The position numbers were made by a program, and so were the translations under genes. 64,000 nucleotides of DNA from Massospora cicadina (lineage: Eukaryota > Entomophthoromycota > Entomophthoromycetes > Entomophthorales > Entomophthoraceae): assembly GCA_022478985.1 (NCBI GenBank), contig JAKSZP010013634.1, positions 1 to 64,000 of the forward strand, written 5' to 3'. The notes under the pieces are model-generated. The model saw nothing but the letters and a program-made list of their open reading frames with translations, searched no databases and was not told the origin of the DNA. Below are positions 55,755-64,000 of the stretch, in pieces. Numbering within the stretch: position 1 is the first letter of the stretch; every line of letters begins with the position of its first letter.

Positions 55755-56160
55755 TCCGCACCGGTTTTAAAATTCAATAAATATTTTAAATTAATGGTCC
55801 CGATTAAAATCTTTCAAAAGTGAAGCGGTTAAGTAATTTTAGTTTATTACCATCTCAGTAATTTTGATATCAATGAGCACCGGATGAAAACTCAATAAAT
55901 ATTAACAGATTAATTATCTAATTAAAATTTAGCAAAAGTGACGAGGTTAAATAATTTCCGGGTTTCCACTATCTCAGTATGTTGATGTCTATGCGCACTA
56001 GTTTTAAAATTTAATAGATATTATCAGATTAGTTGGCTAATTAAATTTAGTAAACTTGACATGGTTAAATAATTTTGGTTTTCCACTATCACTAATTTTA
56101 AAGCCGATGAGCACAGGATTAAAATTTAATAAATATTATCCAACTAGCATTTGTTATCCG
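55750..56160. repeat. Tandem array, about 120-bp unit x 3.3
   Basis: Units start near 55,752, 55,873, 55,992 and 56,108 with GAT(G/C)NGCAC(C/T)GG-like sequence and share AATTAATAAATATTA-like and AAGTGACGAGGTTAAATAAT-like segments. The array is degenerate and AT-rich, immediately downstream of the chitin synthase. Confidence 0.82.
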
Positions 56161-56219
56161 CGCTTCACTATGGTATCTATAGAATTTCAGATATTCAAAT
56201 TTATTAATTTAGATTTTAA

Positions 56220-56475
56220 ATTATAGATCAAGAAAAACCACTCAGCCAAACCTAACTGAACTTATCAAATCAACCAATAACTAATCACCCTCAAACTAAA
56301 CTGTATCCTATAAATTGACAAAAACCATAACCACTCAGCCAAATAAAATAAGCCTATCAAATTAATCAAATAACACCAAACTGCTCCCAAAACATCTCAC
56401 TATATTAAAAGCATTATGTACATGACATGTCTTCCAAACTACTAAATCAACTTCTACTTAACTTGCCAAAAGTAT
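56220..56475. repeat. Minisatellite copy related to 51,193-51,440
   Basis: Degenerate AACTTATCAAATCAACCAAT and ACCACTCAGCCAAA units, about three. Confidence 0.65.
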
Positions 56476-56519
56476 TTATTAACCAAATTAGGCAGGTTTT
56501 TTAAATTATATATAAACCT

Positions 56520-56680
56520 AACATCCAGATACCCTTGCTTCGCTATGCTATTTAAAGTTTATCGGATGATAAGCTCACACTGATAGCCTATAGGCTGTGC
56601 CAGTGCTACTATCGAGCCACTCGGACTAACAGCTTCGCTGTTGCTTTCATGGCTGGTGAGCTGATTATCCTAACTAAATA
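56520..56680. repeat. Repeat shared with 49,430 plus short hairpins
   Basis: CCTTGCTTCGCTATGCTATT (56,533) corresponds to 49,438. The stretch after it contains short palindromes, including AACAGCTTCGCTGTT (56,629-56,643). Confidence 0.7.
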
Positions 56681-57250
56681 TATTTAACCCTTTCATTGAT
56701 TTTCAACAAAATACTCCATTTTTTGGCCTTAATTTTTGCAAAAATTTCTTAGCCAATGTCCACACTTTTTAAGCTCATTTTGGTCCATATCATAACATGA
56801 ATATTTGATAAATTTTGAGATAAACATATGTAAATCTCATTTTTGGATGCATATATGCATTTTTAGGTTTACATACCCCTCAGTTTTTGGATGCATATAT
56901 ACATCAAATCATTGAAAGGGTTAAGCTGAATATTGACATTATATCTCTAACCAGTTGAAATAATAAGCTTTTGATGGGGTAGGAGGTGAGATACATCTCA
57001 TTGGGCAGAGTTGCTGAAAAATAGGGGCATCTGATAGTGATTAACTATCAGGTGTGCCAATTGGTATTGGTCAGGTTTCATCACCAGCTGATTGGGAATG
57101 AATAGTGAAGTTGTGAGGTGAGTGATGCCACCTGCAACTAGCGAATTGATTAGTTGGTGAGTGACCTGCCATAATAGGTAATAAGTCCTATTACCTAAGC
57201 AGGTCACCAGCCAATTATGGTTGGTTTGCTTAGATTGAGAGGAAAACTTT
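56680..57250. other. AT-rich region with a cluster of hairpins
   Basis: Contains CTGATAGTGATTAACTATCAG (57,030-57,050; 8-bp stem) and a longer hairpin with arms GTGACCTGC (57,161-57,169) and GCAGGTCAC (57,199-57,207) enclosing further pairing. The 86-codon minus frame here (57,258-56,998) resembles nothing I know. Confidence 0.5.
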
Positions 57251-58260
57251 AGGTACACATTTTCTGACTCTTTCCATTTGAGGTCTCTGTAAGGAGAGTA
57301 TCTATAACTCTCCTGTTCCTAGTGTGGCAGTGCATGGTGCACAAGGCCAATGCCAGGGAACTAGCCATTAATGCTAAAGTAATTAGAGCCCAGCAGAGGG
57401 AGCTGGAGCAATAACTACTTAGGCATAGAAGTGCAACTTTTCCAATAAAAAACCCACCAAAAGCAATGCGGTGCAAATAGCAAAAAGGGCTAAGCAGCCC
57501 AGGTTGGAGGGAACCTGGGTGAACAAATGGTGCATGAGTGATAGCTGCAAGAATTTGCTATGGCGAGGTTAATAGAGCACAAGACCTCCTCGAAGAGGTT
57601 TGCACACAGGAGTATTTGGAATATCATAAAATTTAAAATAAATACTAAACAGGAAAAGGTTATTTGGGAAGCTGACCAACAAGGAATTTTGGTTGGGGAA
57701 AACATATTTAAGCTCAGATAGGGAAATAGGGGTTATGCTACAGTGGTTCCAAGCACCGACTCACCAATAGGGCATTACTGCCATCCAAATTAGTTGAATA
57801 GGCTGAAACCAACTTCACTTGAGTGATTGATTGAAGTTGGATTTGACCCAAGCGCATTATTTTGTAAATGGAATGGGTTTCAAAACCCCAGTCCTTGACA
57901 AACTGAATCAAACCATCTGCATTTATTCAGTAGATCATTTGTTTTAATGTCTGGCCCAATGTCAGGGGCTGGGCACTTGGCACCCCACTAGTATCAACCT
58001 GGGCATATTTTGCTTATACCCAGCGTTGGTCTAGGGTATGCTTCAGGTCTGGGAGGCCCTGTAATTTTCACCTTCTGGGCCTCCTGGCACCCAGCCTTGT
58101 CCTTGGGGTCAGTCACTATTATGATGTCATGGGACCATGACAGTCTCAAGGATGTCCAATGATGGAATCCTAGCCAGGATGGGGAAGACCATCGCTGCCA
58201 AGATGAGGATGGGTGATTCAATGGTGACAGCTGCTGTTTCAACGAAGAGGTGTCAACTGA
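57250..58260 (+). repeat. Unclassified repeat R3, copy 2
   Basis: Inverted relative to copy 1 (41,430-42,520). The block 57,330-57,410 reads on the plus strand HKANARELAINAKVIRAQQRELE, conserved at the protein level with copy 1. Further matching blocks lie near 57,715-57,785 and 58,070-58,110. It abuts the E3 LTR region. The nature of the element is unknown. Confidence 0.65.
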
Positions 58261-58808
58261 AGGTTAGACAGCCAAATTCCCCACTACATAATTCACTATG
58301 ATTTACTGTAATAAAAAAGTAACCTTACAGAAGAAAGTAGCTTTACAGGAATATTATCAATTTGGTGTATAGTTAGACTATCAGCTTCTATTGTGTTGTT
58401 CTATCTCAAGGATATTATTGCAGAAGGCAATAATTAGAAAGACTCTCAGAGAGAAGAGTAAAGATTTGAGTGGGGATCTAGAGACAAAGGAACCACAATC
58501 AGGGATAGCTGCTGACTGTGTGTTGGGCTGTTAGACTGTCACTGGGGTATCTTAGCAAAGATTGGGTAGAGAAGAGTATAGGGAACAAATCCCTACAAGT
58601 ATGAATTAAAGAGTATTTAATTGGAAATACTGGCTGAGCGTTGGGCTGAAATATAGTTCAATCTCAACTACAAATAATAGTCTTCATACTATTATTGATT
58701 AATAATACATTCTATACAATGTGACAAAGTGCACAAGGAAATTGAACTTGTGCAGTAAAAAGGTTACTGGGTTGCTTGCTGATATTCAACCTAGAGTAAA
58801 TTTTTACA

Positions 58809-58827
58809 ATTTGGTGCTCACTACAGG
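58809..58827 (+). promoter_or_regulatory. E3 primer-binding site
   Basis: TGGTGCTCACTACAGG starts at 58,812, a few bases after the LTR end. Its first 11 bases are identical to the E1 site. Confidence 0.7.
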
Positions 58828-58849
58828 GGTAGTTGAGTGAACCATCTAT

Positions 58850-60110
58850 AATAATGTTGTACAAAGAAGAGCTATGCAAGCTGTGGACTGAGATCACCAC
58901 TTTAAAACAGAATGCCTTAAACTCAGTGGACCATTGGGAGTTCATGGCCTTGGAAGAATGAGTTACCAAGGTGAAGGAAGGAGTAGACAATTTAGACAAC
59001 TTTGTTTATGAATTACTCGGCAAAGTAAACTTATTGAAGAAGAAAGAAGAGGACCTTGTTTGAGAGGTCCTATACATGAAAACGGAGTGAGAAGTGGATT
59101 GCATTTGTTTAAGAAAGTTTAATGTGGATATCAAGAAATTAATCAAACAAGTGGAGGAACTTAAAGCTCACAGATGTGCTTGTGAGACTGATAAGGCAAG
59201 TGATGCTAAAGAAAGAAGTCCTTGCATGATACTTGGGAAGTTGAATACCCCAAGGAACATGCCACCTGCTTTTAATGCCATTTTGGAGATGAAGCCTGAA
59301 GTCACTCCACAAAAGTTAGCCAAGTAGCTGAACTGAGAGAATCGGCCATAAATGACTCAGAGGAATTTAGGGCAACGCCAAAATTGACAACATTCCATCA
59401 GGATAACGCCCCAGTGTTTTTCTTACTGTTCAACATGACCATGAATGGCTATGGAGATTGTGAAAAGGCGTTGACAGTCATGAATTGCCTGGACACTTAC
59501 TGTCAAAACTTAGTGTTACCTCACCTGGAGGGGGACAGCTGGTCATATACCAAGGAAAAGGAGGCCATCATGAAGGAGTTCAGGAGTCTGAAATGCATGT
59601 CAAAATGCAAGCAAGAATTTATGGGAATCCAGTTCCATAAAGATGAGTCTCAAGCTAGCTTCACAGATTGATTTTACCAGGAATCGCAGATCCTGGCAAG
59701 AGCGAAATTATTGGATGACTTTGATACTAGAATCGCTTTGCATGCAGCCCTATCATGATTTGCATCATATGGTGTCTTCCATGTTTGCAATGGAAATAAC
59801 TACCTCACAAATGGTAGATAACCTGAAGATTTTGGGAGCAACATTTGATGCCCCAAATATAAGCTTCAAGTCCAATCCAGTACAAAATCCAAATCCCACG
59901 AAGAAAGAGGAAGGAGCTAAGGAGGCTACCAATCAAACTGTGTCAGTAAATAAGCTTGATGAATTCAGATGATTAAGCAAGAAGGAGAAGGTCTGCTATT
60001 AGTGTGGCGGGAAAGGACATTTCGCCATACACTATAAAAAGCTGAAGGATCAGATTAACGTGGTCCAGTCCAAGCAGACAGTAGCCACCAAGGATTTGGG
60101 ATAAGGGCCC
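58850..60110 (+). pseudogene. gag: E3 gag
   Basis: Open pieces 59,094-59,327 (KKLIKQVEELKAHRCACETD, coiled-coil-like), 59,384-59,671 and 59,643-59,972. The middle piece is the capsid domain, with EAIMKEFRSLKCMSKCKQEF and MGIQFHKDESQASFTD, equivalent to KFRPNESIKEFADQ of E1. A TGA at 59,669 precedes the FYQESQILA-like continuation. The zinc knuckle (near 59,995-60,040) reads CY*CGGKGHFAIHY. A stop replaces one residue and the last Cys is Tyr. It is inactive. Confidence 0.78.
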
Positions 60111-60539
60111 GCAGCCTAGATGTGGAACAGTCCTGAGCTGCGGAGAAACCTGTTCCTCCTGATATCATGAATGAAGAAATTGACATTAGCAATCTGTTTG
60201 TAGATGACAAACAGGATCAGCTATATCAAGTGGTCAATATGGATGTGAATGCCGTGACCAGAGCTGGGATGAAGAGAATTGACCCTGAGATAATCCAGAA
60301 AGTTTTCCGGCTGTACACCTAAAAACTGGTGGAGAAGATTCAAACTGCTGAGAATCCTGAAGAGTTATCCAACATCCATATAGATGAGGCTAATCTGTCT
60401 ATCCCCCTCAGCACAATAAAAGAATCATTTCCTGAATTATCGGCGCAAATTATTCACACCCTAGATTTAGCTAATAATGCCAACATTCACTCAGTAAACA
60501 CTATATTACAATACTCTGAGTGTATGTATATATATATTC

Positions 60540-60960
60540 TGGTGAATTGAGTAAGGGTGAGGGCGATTGTTGACAGAGGAGCACCCATCAATATTGTGTT
60601 GACCAAGCTGGTGATAAGGATGAAGATCTCCCTGGACTTGGAACACAAGAAAGAATATGGAACAGCCAGGCTAAACACCACCGTTTCCTATGGAGTGTAT
60701 AGTGCGCTGCCACTATGATTTGAGTCGTTGGTGGTATCCACGCCAGCTATAGTTATGGCAAACCAAAACTACAACATCCTGATCAGAATGGATTTTCTGC
60801 GGAAGTATGGAGTTAAATGTAATTTTGAGGATAATACGTTGACCATCCTGGGTCAGATGTTACCATTGTTATACCAGAAGGACGGTGAAGTTCCATTGAA
60901 TCAGAGAAACAACTTCATTAATCTGATATACAATGACGGCATTGTACTGATTTGATACCA
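60540..60960 (+). pseudogene. E3 protease, active site changed
   Basis: Reads RVRAIVDRGAPINIVLTKLV near 60,556-60,615, so the Asp-Ser-Gly triad is Asp-Arg-Gly. KKEYGTARLNTT and YSALPL parallel E1. The C-terminal YNILIRMDFLRKYG (near 60,770) corresponds to YEVLIGTDFMRRYG of E1, with Gly-Thr changed to Arg-Met. It is not expected to be active. Confidence 0.82.
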
Positions 60961-60979
60961 ATTAGTTGGTAGGAAGCAA

Positions 60980-61480
60980 CGAGAGATGCAGGTGGAAATC
61001 CTAGAAAACTGGGGAATTCCACTAAGGATCAAGAAAGAGAGGACCATACTGGCTGGATCACAGATAATAGTTGACACAGGGTTGACATTGGAGATTCCTG
61101 AGCTGTTGTATGGGGAGGTCAGAAGCCCCTGGAAGAAGTCCAGAGTGGAGCCATGGGTGGCTCCTGGGATAGTAATGCTGGGCCATGGAGAAGCTTTGAG
61201 TTCTTCTGGTGAATTTGAGTGAAAAACTGATGAAGATCAAGAGGAATCAGATTGTCACATTTATTCATCTGATCCTGATGGCCAAATTGAGAAGATTCCA
61301 CAATTTTGGGTCTCAAGATGAAATGGGATTACCAGCTGGGGTAGCTGAAAGCATCAACCTATTGGTTGATCAAGAGCAGCTCGCTGATCTGCCTGAAGCC
61401 CAGCAGGAGGAGGTGCTCAAACTATTTGAGAAATATTGGGAAGTGTTCGCTCAGGATGACCACGATTTGGGATGCGCATG
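60980..61480 (+). pseudogene. E3 protease-RT linker
   Basis: Open 60,986-61,222 (IPLRIKKERTILAGSQIIVD, PELLYGEVRSPWKKSRVEPW), aligning with E1 13,708-13,900 (IPLRENKELTLDSG, PEGLFGEVFQPWSQTQLEP). The second piece, 61,209-61,481, includes LFEKYWEVFAQDDHDLGCA, which leads into RT. A frameshift near 61,205 separates the two. Confidence 0.82.
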
Positions 61481-61481
61481 A

Positions 61482-62300
61482 GATGTGATTCATAAGGTCA
61501 ACACTGGGGAGAATTACCAATAAGGATGAGACCAATCTGAAGATCAAAAGCCACTGAAGCAGTAGTGGAGGATGTAATCAGCAAACTAGTGAAGCATGGG
61601 CTTCTAGTTCTGTCATCAAGTCCCTGGGCGAGTCCAATTCTGATCATGAAGAAGAATTATGGATCCAACCGAGTGGTGATTGACTACTAAAGCTGAACAA
61701 AATTATGAAGAAGGATTCATATCCCCTACCAAGGAACGACGATGTGCTGGATTGTTTAGGAGAAGTGAAGTATTTCTCCATGATGAATCTGATCTCAGGA
61801 TATTGGCAGATCGAATTGCCAAAGGAAGACCAGGAAAAATGAGCGATTATTACCGCGCAGGGGCTATACCAAACGAAGAGGATGCCCCAGGGTCTCTGCA
61901 ATGCGCTGCAACGTTTCAGAGGGCCATGGATGCAATACTAAGCGACTTGAAGTTGTTGTGCGTCCTAGTATATCTGGACAATATTAACGTGTTCAGTAGG
62001 ACATTTACTGATCACCTGCACCACTTGGAAAAAGTAGTTAAGTGACTGTCCACGGCTAATCTGAAGATCAAGCCAAGGAAGTGCCACTTCTTTAAGAAAG
62101 AGTTGGAATACCTGAGATTTGTAATCAACTCAGTGGATTGCAGCTGCAAACCCAGAAGATAGCAGCTATAGAGCGTATGGCTGTACCGAAGAGTGCCCAA
62201 GACATCCAAGTGTTCCTTGGGATGGTCAGATACTATAGAAGATTTATTCAGGACCTCGCCCAAATAGCTGATCCATTATTCCATCTATTAAAGGATCTGA
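61482..62300 (+). pseudogene. E3 reverse transcriptase, catalytic Asp changed
   Basis: Motifs in broken frames: SSPWASPILIMKKNYGS (near 61,617), VVIDY (near 61,675), DSYPLP-like (near 61,712), SLQCAATFQRAMDAIL (near 61,892) and VYLDNINVFSRTF (near 61,966), where the second catalytic Asp is Asn (YLDD to YLDN, a G-to-A change). QDIQVFLGMVRYYRRFI (near 62,200) ends the domain. The polymerase is inactive. A TGA near 61,840 and a stop at about 62,042 are also present. Confidence 0.85.
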
Positions 62301-62790
62301 AAAAAGGATTCATTTGGAATGAAGAGGCCCAGGACTACTTCAATGAGTTACGCCAGTATTTGATAGATTCGCCAGTTCTGAAATATCTGAATTTTGATTG
62401 GGGAGTTTATCATTCAAACTGATGCTTCATTGACAGCGATTGGCGCCATACTGAGATAAGTAAACGAACTTGGGGATGAGCATCCAGTGGCATATGTGAG
62501 CTGGACACTTTCAGCCGCTCAGAGGAACTACATCGTGACCGAGTGGGAATGCCTTATGGTCATTTATGCATGCAAGCAGTTTCAGGTGTATGTCCACAGA
62601 ATGCACTTTAAGGTGGTAACGGACCACTCTTCACTGCATTGGCTGCACACTCTAAGAGAACTGAAAGGATGACTGGCCCAATGGGCACTTAAGCTTCAGG
62701 CTTATGATTATGAGATAGTCCACCAAGATGGGGCTTCTCATCAGAACTCAGATAGCTTATCATGGTTGCCAATGGTACAGTTGGTATACC
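62300..62790 (+). pseudogene. E3 RNase H
   Basis: KGFIWNEEAQDYFNEL (near 62,307), then QTDASLTAIGAI with a frameshift near 62,398 and AYVSWTLSAAQRNYIVTEWE (near 62,490). YACKQFQVYVHRMHFKVVTD (near 62,565), with the next catalytic Asp, and HQNSDSLSWLPM (near 62,742) follow. Order and spacing match E1. Confidence 0.8.
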
Positions 62791-62799
62791 CACAGGCAG

Positions 62800-63985
62800 A
62801 TGAGCTATTCCAGAGAATGGTTGAAGGTAAAATCAGTGACAAGACCCAAGAAATCCAAGGTGCGCTTTGAAAAGCGATGGAAAACACTGAGACTATGGAT
62901 GGACAAGTTTTCAAGATGATCAACGGTCAGTGGCTATTATTCCTGAAACCATTGGAAAGAGCAGCAATAGTACAAACAGCTCACAAGGTTGTTGGGCATA
63001 GAGGCCTGAGAAAAGCAACCAGCCATATTTGCCAGTATTATTACTGGGAATCGATCAACTACAATGTTGCGGATTATCTGGCTTGTTGCGTGGAGTGCCA
63101 GCTGCACAAACCACACAAGAATACAACTGGATACCAACTGGTCAGCCTAGATACGCCTGGAACATGGTGTCCATCGATGTGATGGGGCCGCTGATGTTGA
63201 GCACAGGGGGAGTCAAGTACGTCATAGTTGCCATCAACCATCTGACAAGATGGGTCAAGATGAAGGCCCTAACCAGAGTAGAGGCTACCAGAACTGCGAG
63301 GTTCATCCTGGATCAAGTAAATACTGGCATGGATATCTGCAGGTCCTGCTGAGTGACAATGGGACCAACTTCACATCTCAGGTTTTCCTGAGGTTAAACG
63401 AAATAATGGGGATCTGAGGTGTCATGTCAGTACCATACCAGCCAAAGATAAACTGACTGGTAGAATGGGTCAATGGAATGCTGGCCATGATGCTGAGGAA
63501 GCTAGTCACAGGAAGAACTTCCGTGTGGGGAACATACCTGAGTTTGGTGACGTTCGCCTACATTAGTCATCATACAGCGATGAGAAAGATGTCATTTGAA
63601 TTATTATATGGAAGAAAGGCCGCGTTACCGCCAATTTAATATTTGGTTGTGGAACTTACATCAGGGATGAGTACCGAGCAATACTTGAACTGACTGATGA
63701 GTATCCTGATTGATATGAAATTGCAAGCATTCAATACAACCTTGAAGAAAAGGATACAAACAAAATTGACGGATGACAAGAAGTGACTGGCATTAGAAGA
63801 ATATTGAATAGGGTAAAGAGTTGCCTATTGCAATATGCATGGTTTTGGATGAAGAAACAAATTAGATGCATTGTGGTTGGGTCCATTTGAAGTAATTGCC
63901 AAGACGGCAACCAATGCTTAACCCATCAAGAATCTATTAGATGGAAGAGTTGAAAATCGAGTCCATGCTAAGTAAAGCATTGGAT
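62800..63985 (+). pseudogene. E3 integrase
   Basis: Zinc domain AHKVVGHRGLRKATSHICQY and CCVECQLHKP (62,980-63,110), with all His/Cys present. Core: SIDVMGPL (near 63,172), LSDNGTNFTSQ (near 63,350) and VEWVNGM (near 63,460; Glu present). LLYGRKA (near 63,603) and NRVHAK (near 63,957) follow. Frameshifts lie near 63,165 and 63,335, with several TGA/TAA codons after that. The catalytic triad is retained. Confidence 0.82.
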
Positions 63986-64000
63986 CAATGAAAAAAATAA

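Larger units (their letters stand above)
58262..64000 (+). mobile_element. Ty3/gypsy element E3, running off the window edge
   Basis: Fourth gypsy element of the E1 lineage. The 5' LTR ends in TTTTTACA at 58,808 (its start near 58,262 is uncertain). It is followed by the primer site, gag, protease, linker, RT, RNase H and integrase. The 3' LTR lies beyond the window. Composition is less AT-rich than E1 and frames are longer, but stops and active-site changes make it defective. Confidence 0.87.

Noticed and set aside
1..64000. CRISPR array, phage defence or bacterial operon
   Set aside because: No regularly spaced direct repeats with unique spacers and no prokaryotic gene organisation. The content is eukaryotic retroelements and a fungal chitin synthase.

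Overview
This window looks like a repeat-rich intergenic tract from a filamentous or early-diverging fungus (or a close fungal relative). The only recognisable host gene is a fungal-type, division-2 chitin synthase at 52,704-55,754. It is GC-rich and sits in very AT-rich surroundings. Almost everything else is retrotransposon: Ty3/gypsy LTR elements, one Tad-like LINE family (called A here), a gag-only family that shares its ends with A (B), a further LINE relic (C), and two tRNA-derived SINEs. I saw no rRNA, true tRNA, CRISPR or bacterial-type operon. The species cannot be named from sequence alone.

Layout of the left half (1-35,700). The relic of LINE C (+ strand, 460-1,992) is followed by a nest of elements. 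Minus-strand gypsy element E2 (22,800 down to 18,462, continuing 2,975 down to 2,003) is split inside its integrase by a complete plus-strand gypsy element E1 (2,976-18,461; LTRs about 1.15 kb; 5-bp target duplication CTACT). E1 in turn carries a 6.45-kb LINE A copy (7,184-13,636, minus) with an exact 17-bp duplication, and a 45-bp LINE A tail insertion (14,418-14,462), also with an exact 17-bp duplication. Next to E2 lies gypsy relic E4 (+). It is broken in RNase H by a B element (24,214-26,101) and by another complete gypsy element, E5 (26,279-32,161).

Layout of the right half. B elements lie at 33,690-35,672, 40,294-41,000 and 42,580-44,190 (minus) and at 48,890-49,268 (plus). A LINE A-like C-terminal relic lies at 38,380-39,350, and a 5'-truncated LINE A at 44,401-47,043. 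An unclassified repeat, R3, occurs in opposite orientations at 41,430-42,520 and 57,250-58,260. SINEs lie at 47,723-47,857 and 50,238-50,527. The chitin synthase is flanked by several small tandem-repeat arrays and a foldback element. The window ends inside a fourth gypsy element, E3 (about 58,262 to the edge).

How the parts relate. LINE A appears to be the active machinery. Its terminal 3' sequence is present on two very short insertions and in diverged form on the B elements. B elements carry A-like 5' and 3' ends but encode only a zinc-knuckle gag-like protein, recalling the 'half-LINE' arrangement. Both SINEs have pol III A and B boxes and a 3' tail matching LINE C. Nearly all element genes carry stops, often Trp/Gln to stop by G-to-A or C-to-T change, and frameshifts, so most copies are dead. 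The chitin synthase also carries about eight small frame breaks, several in homopolymer runs. That may be decay or assembly error.
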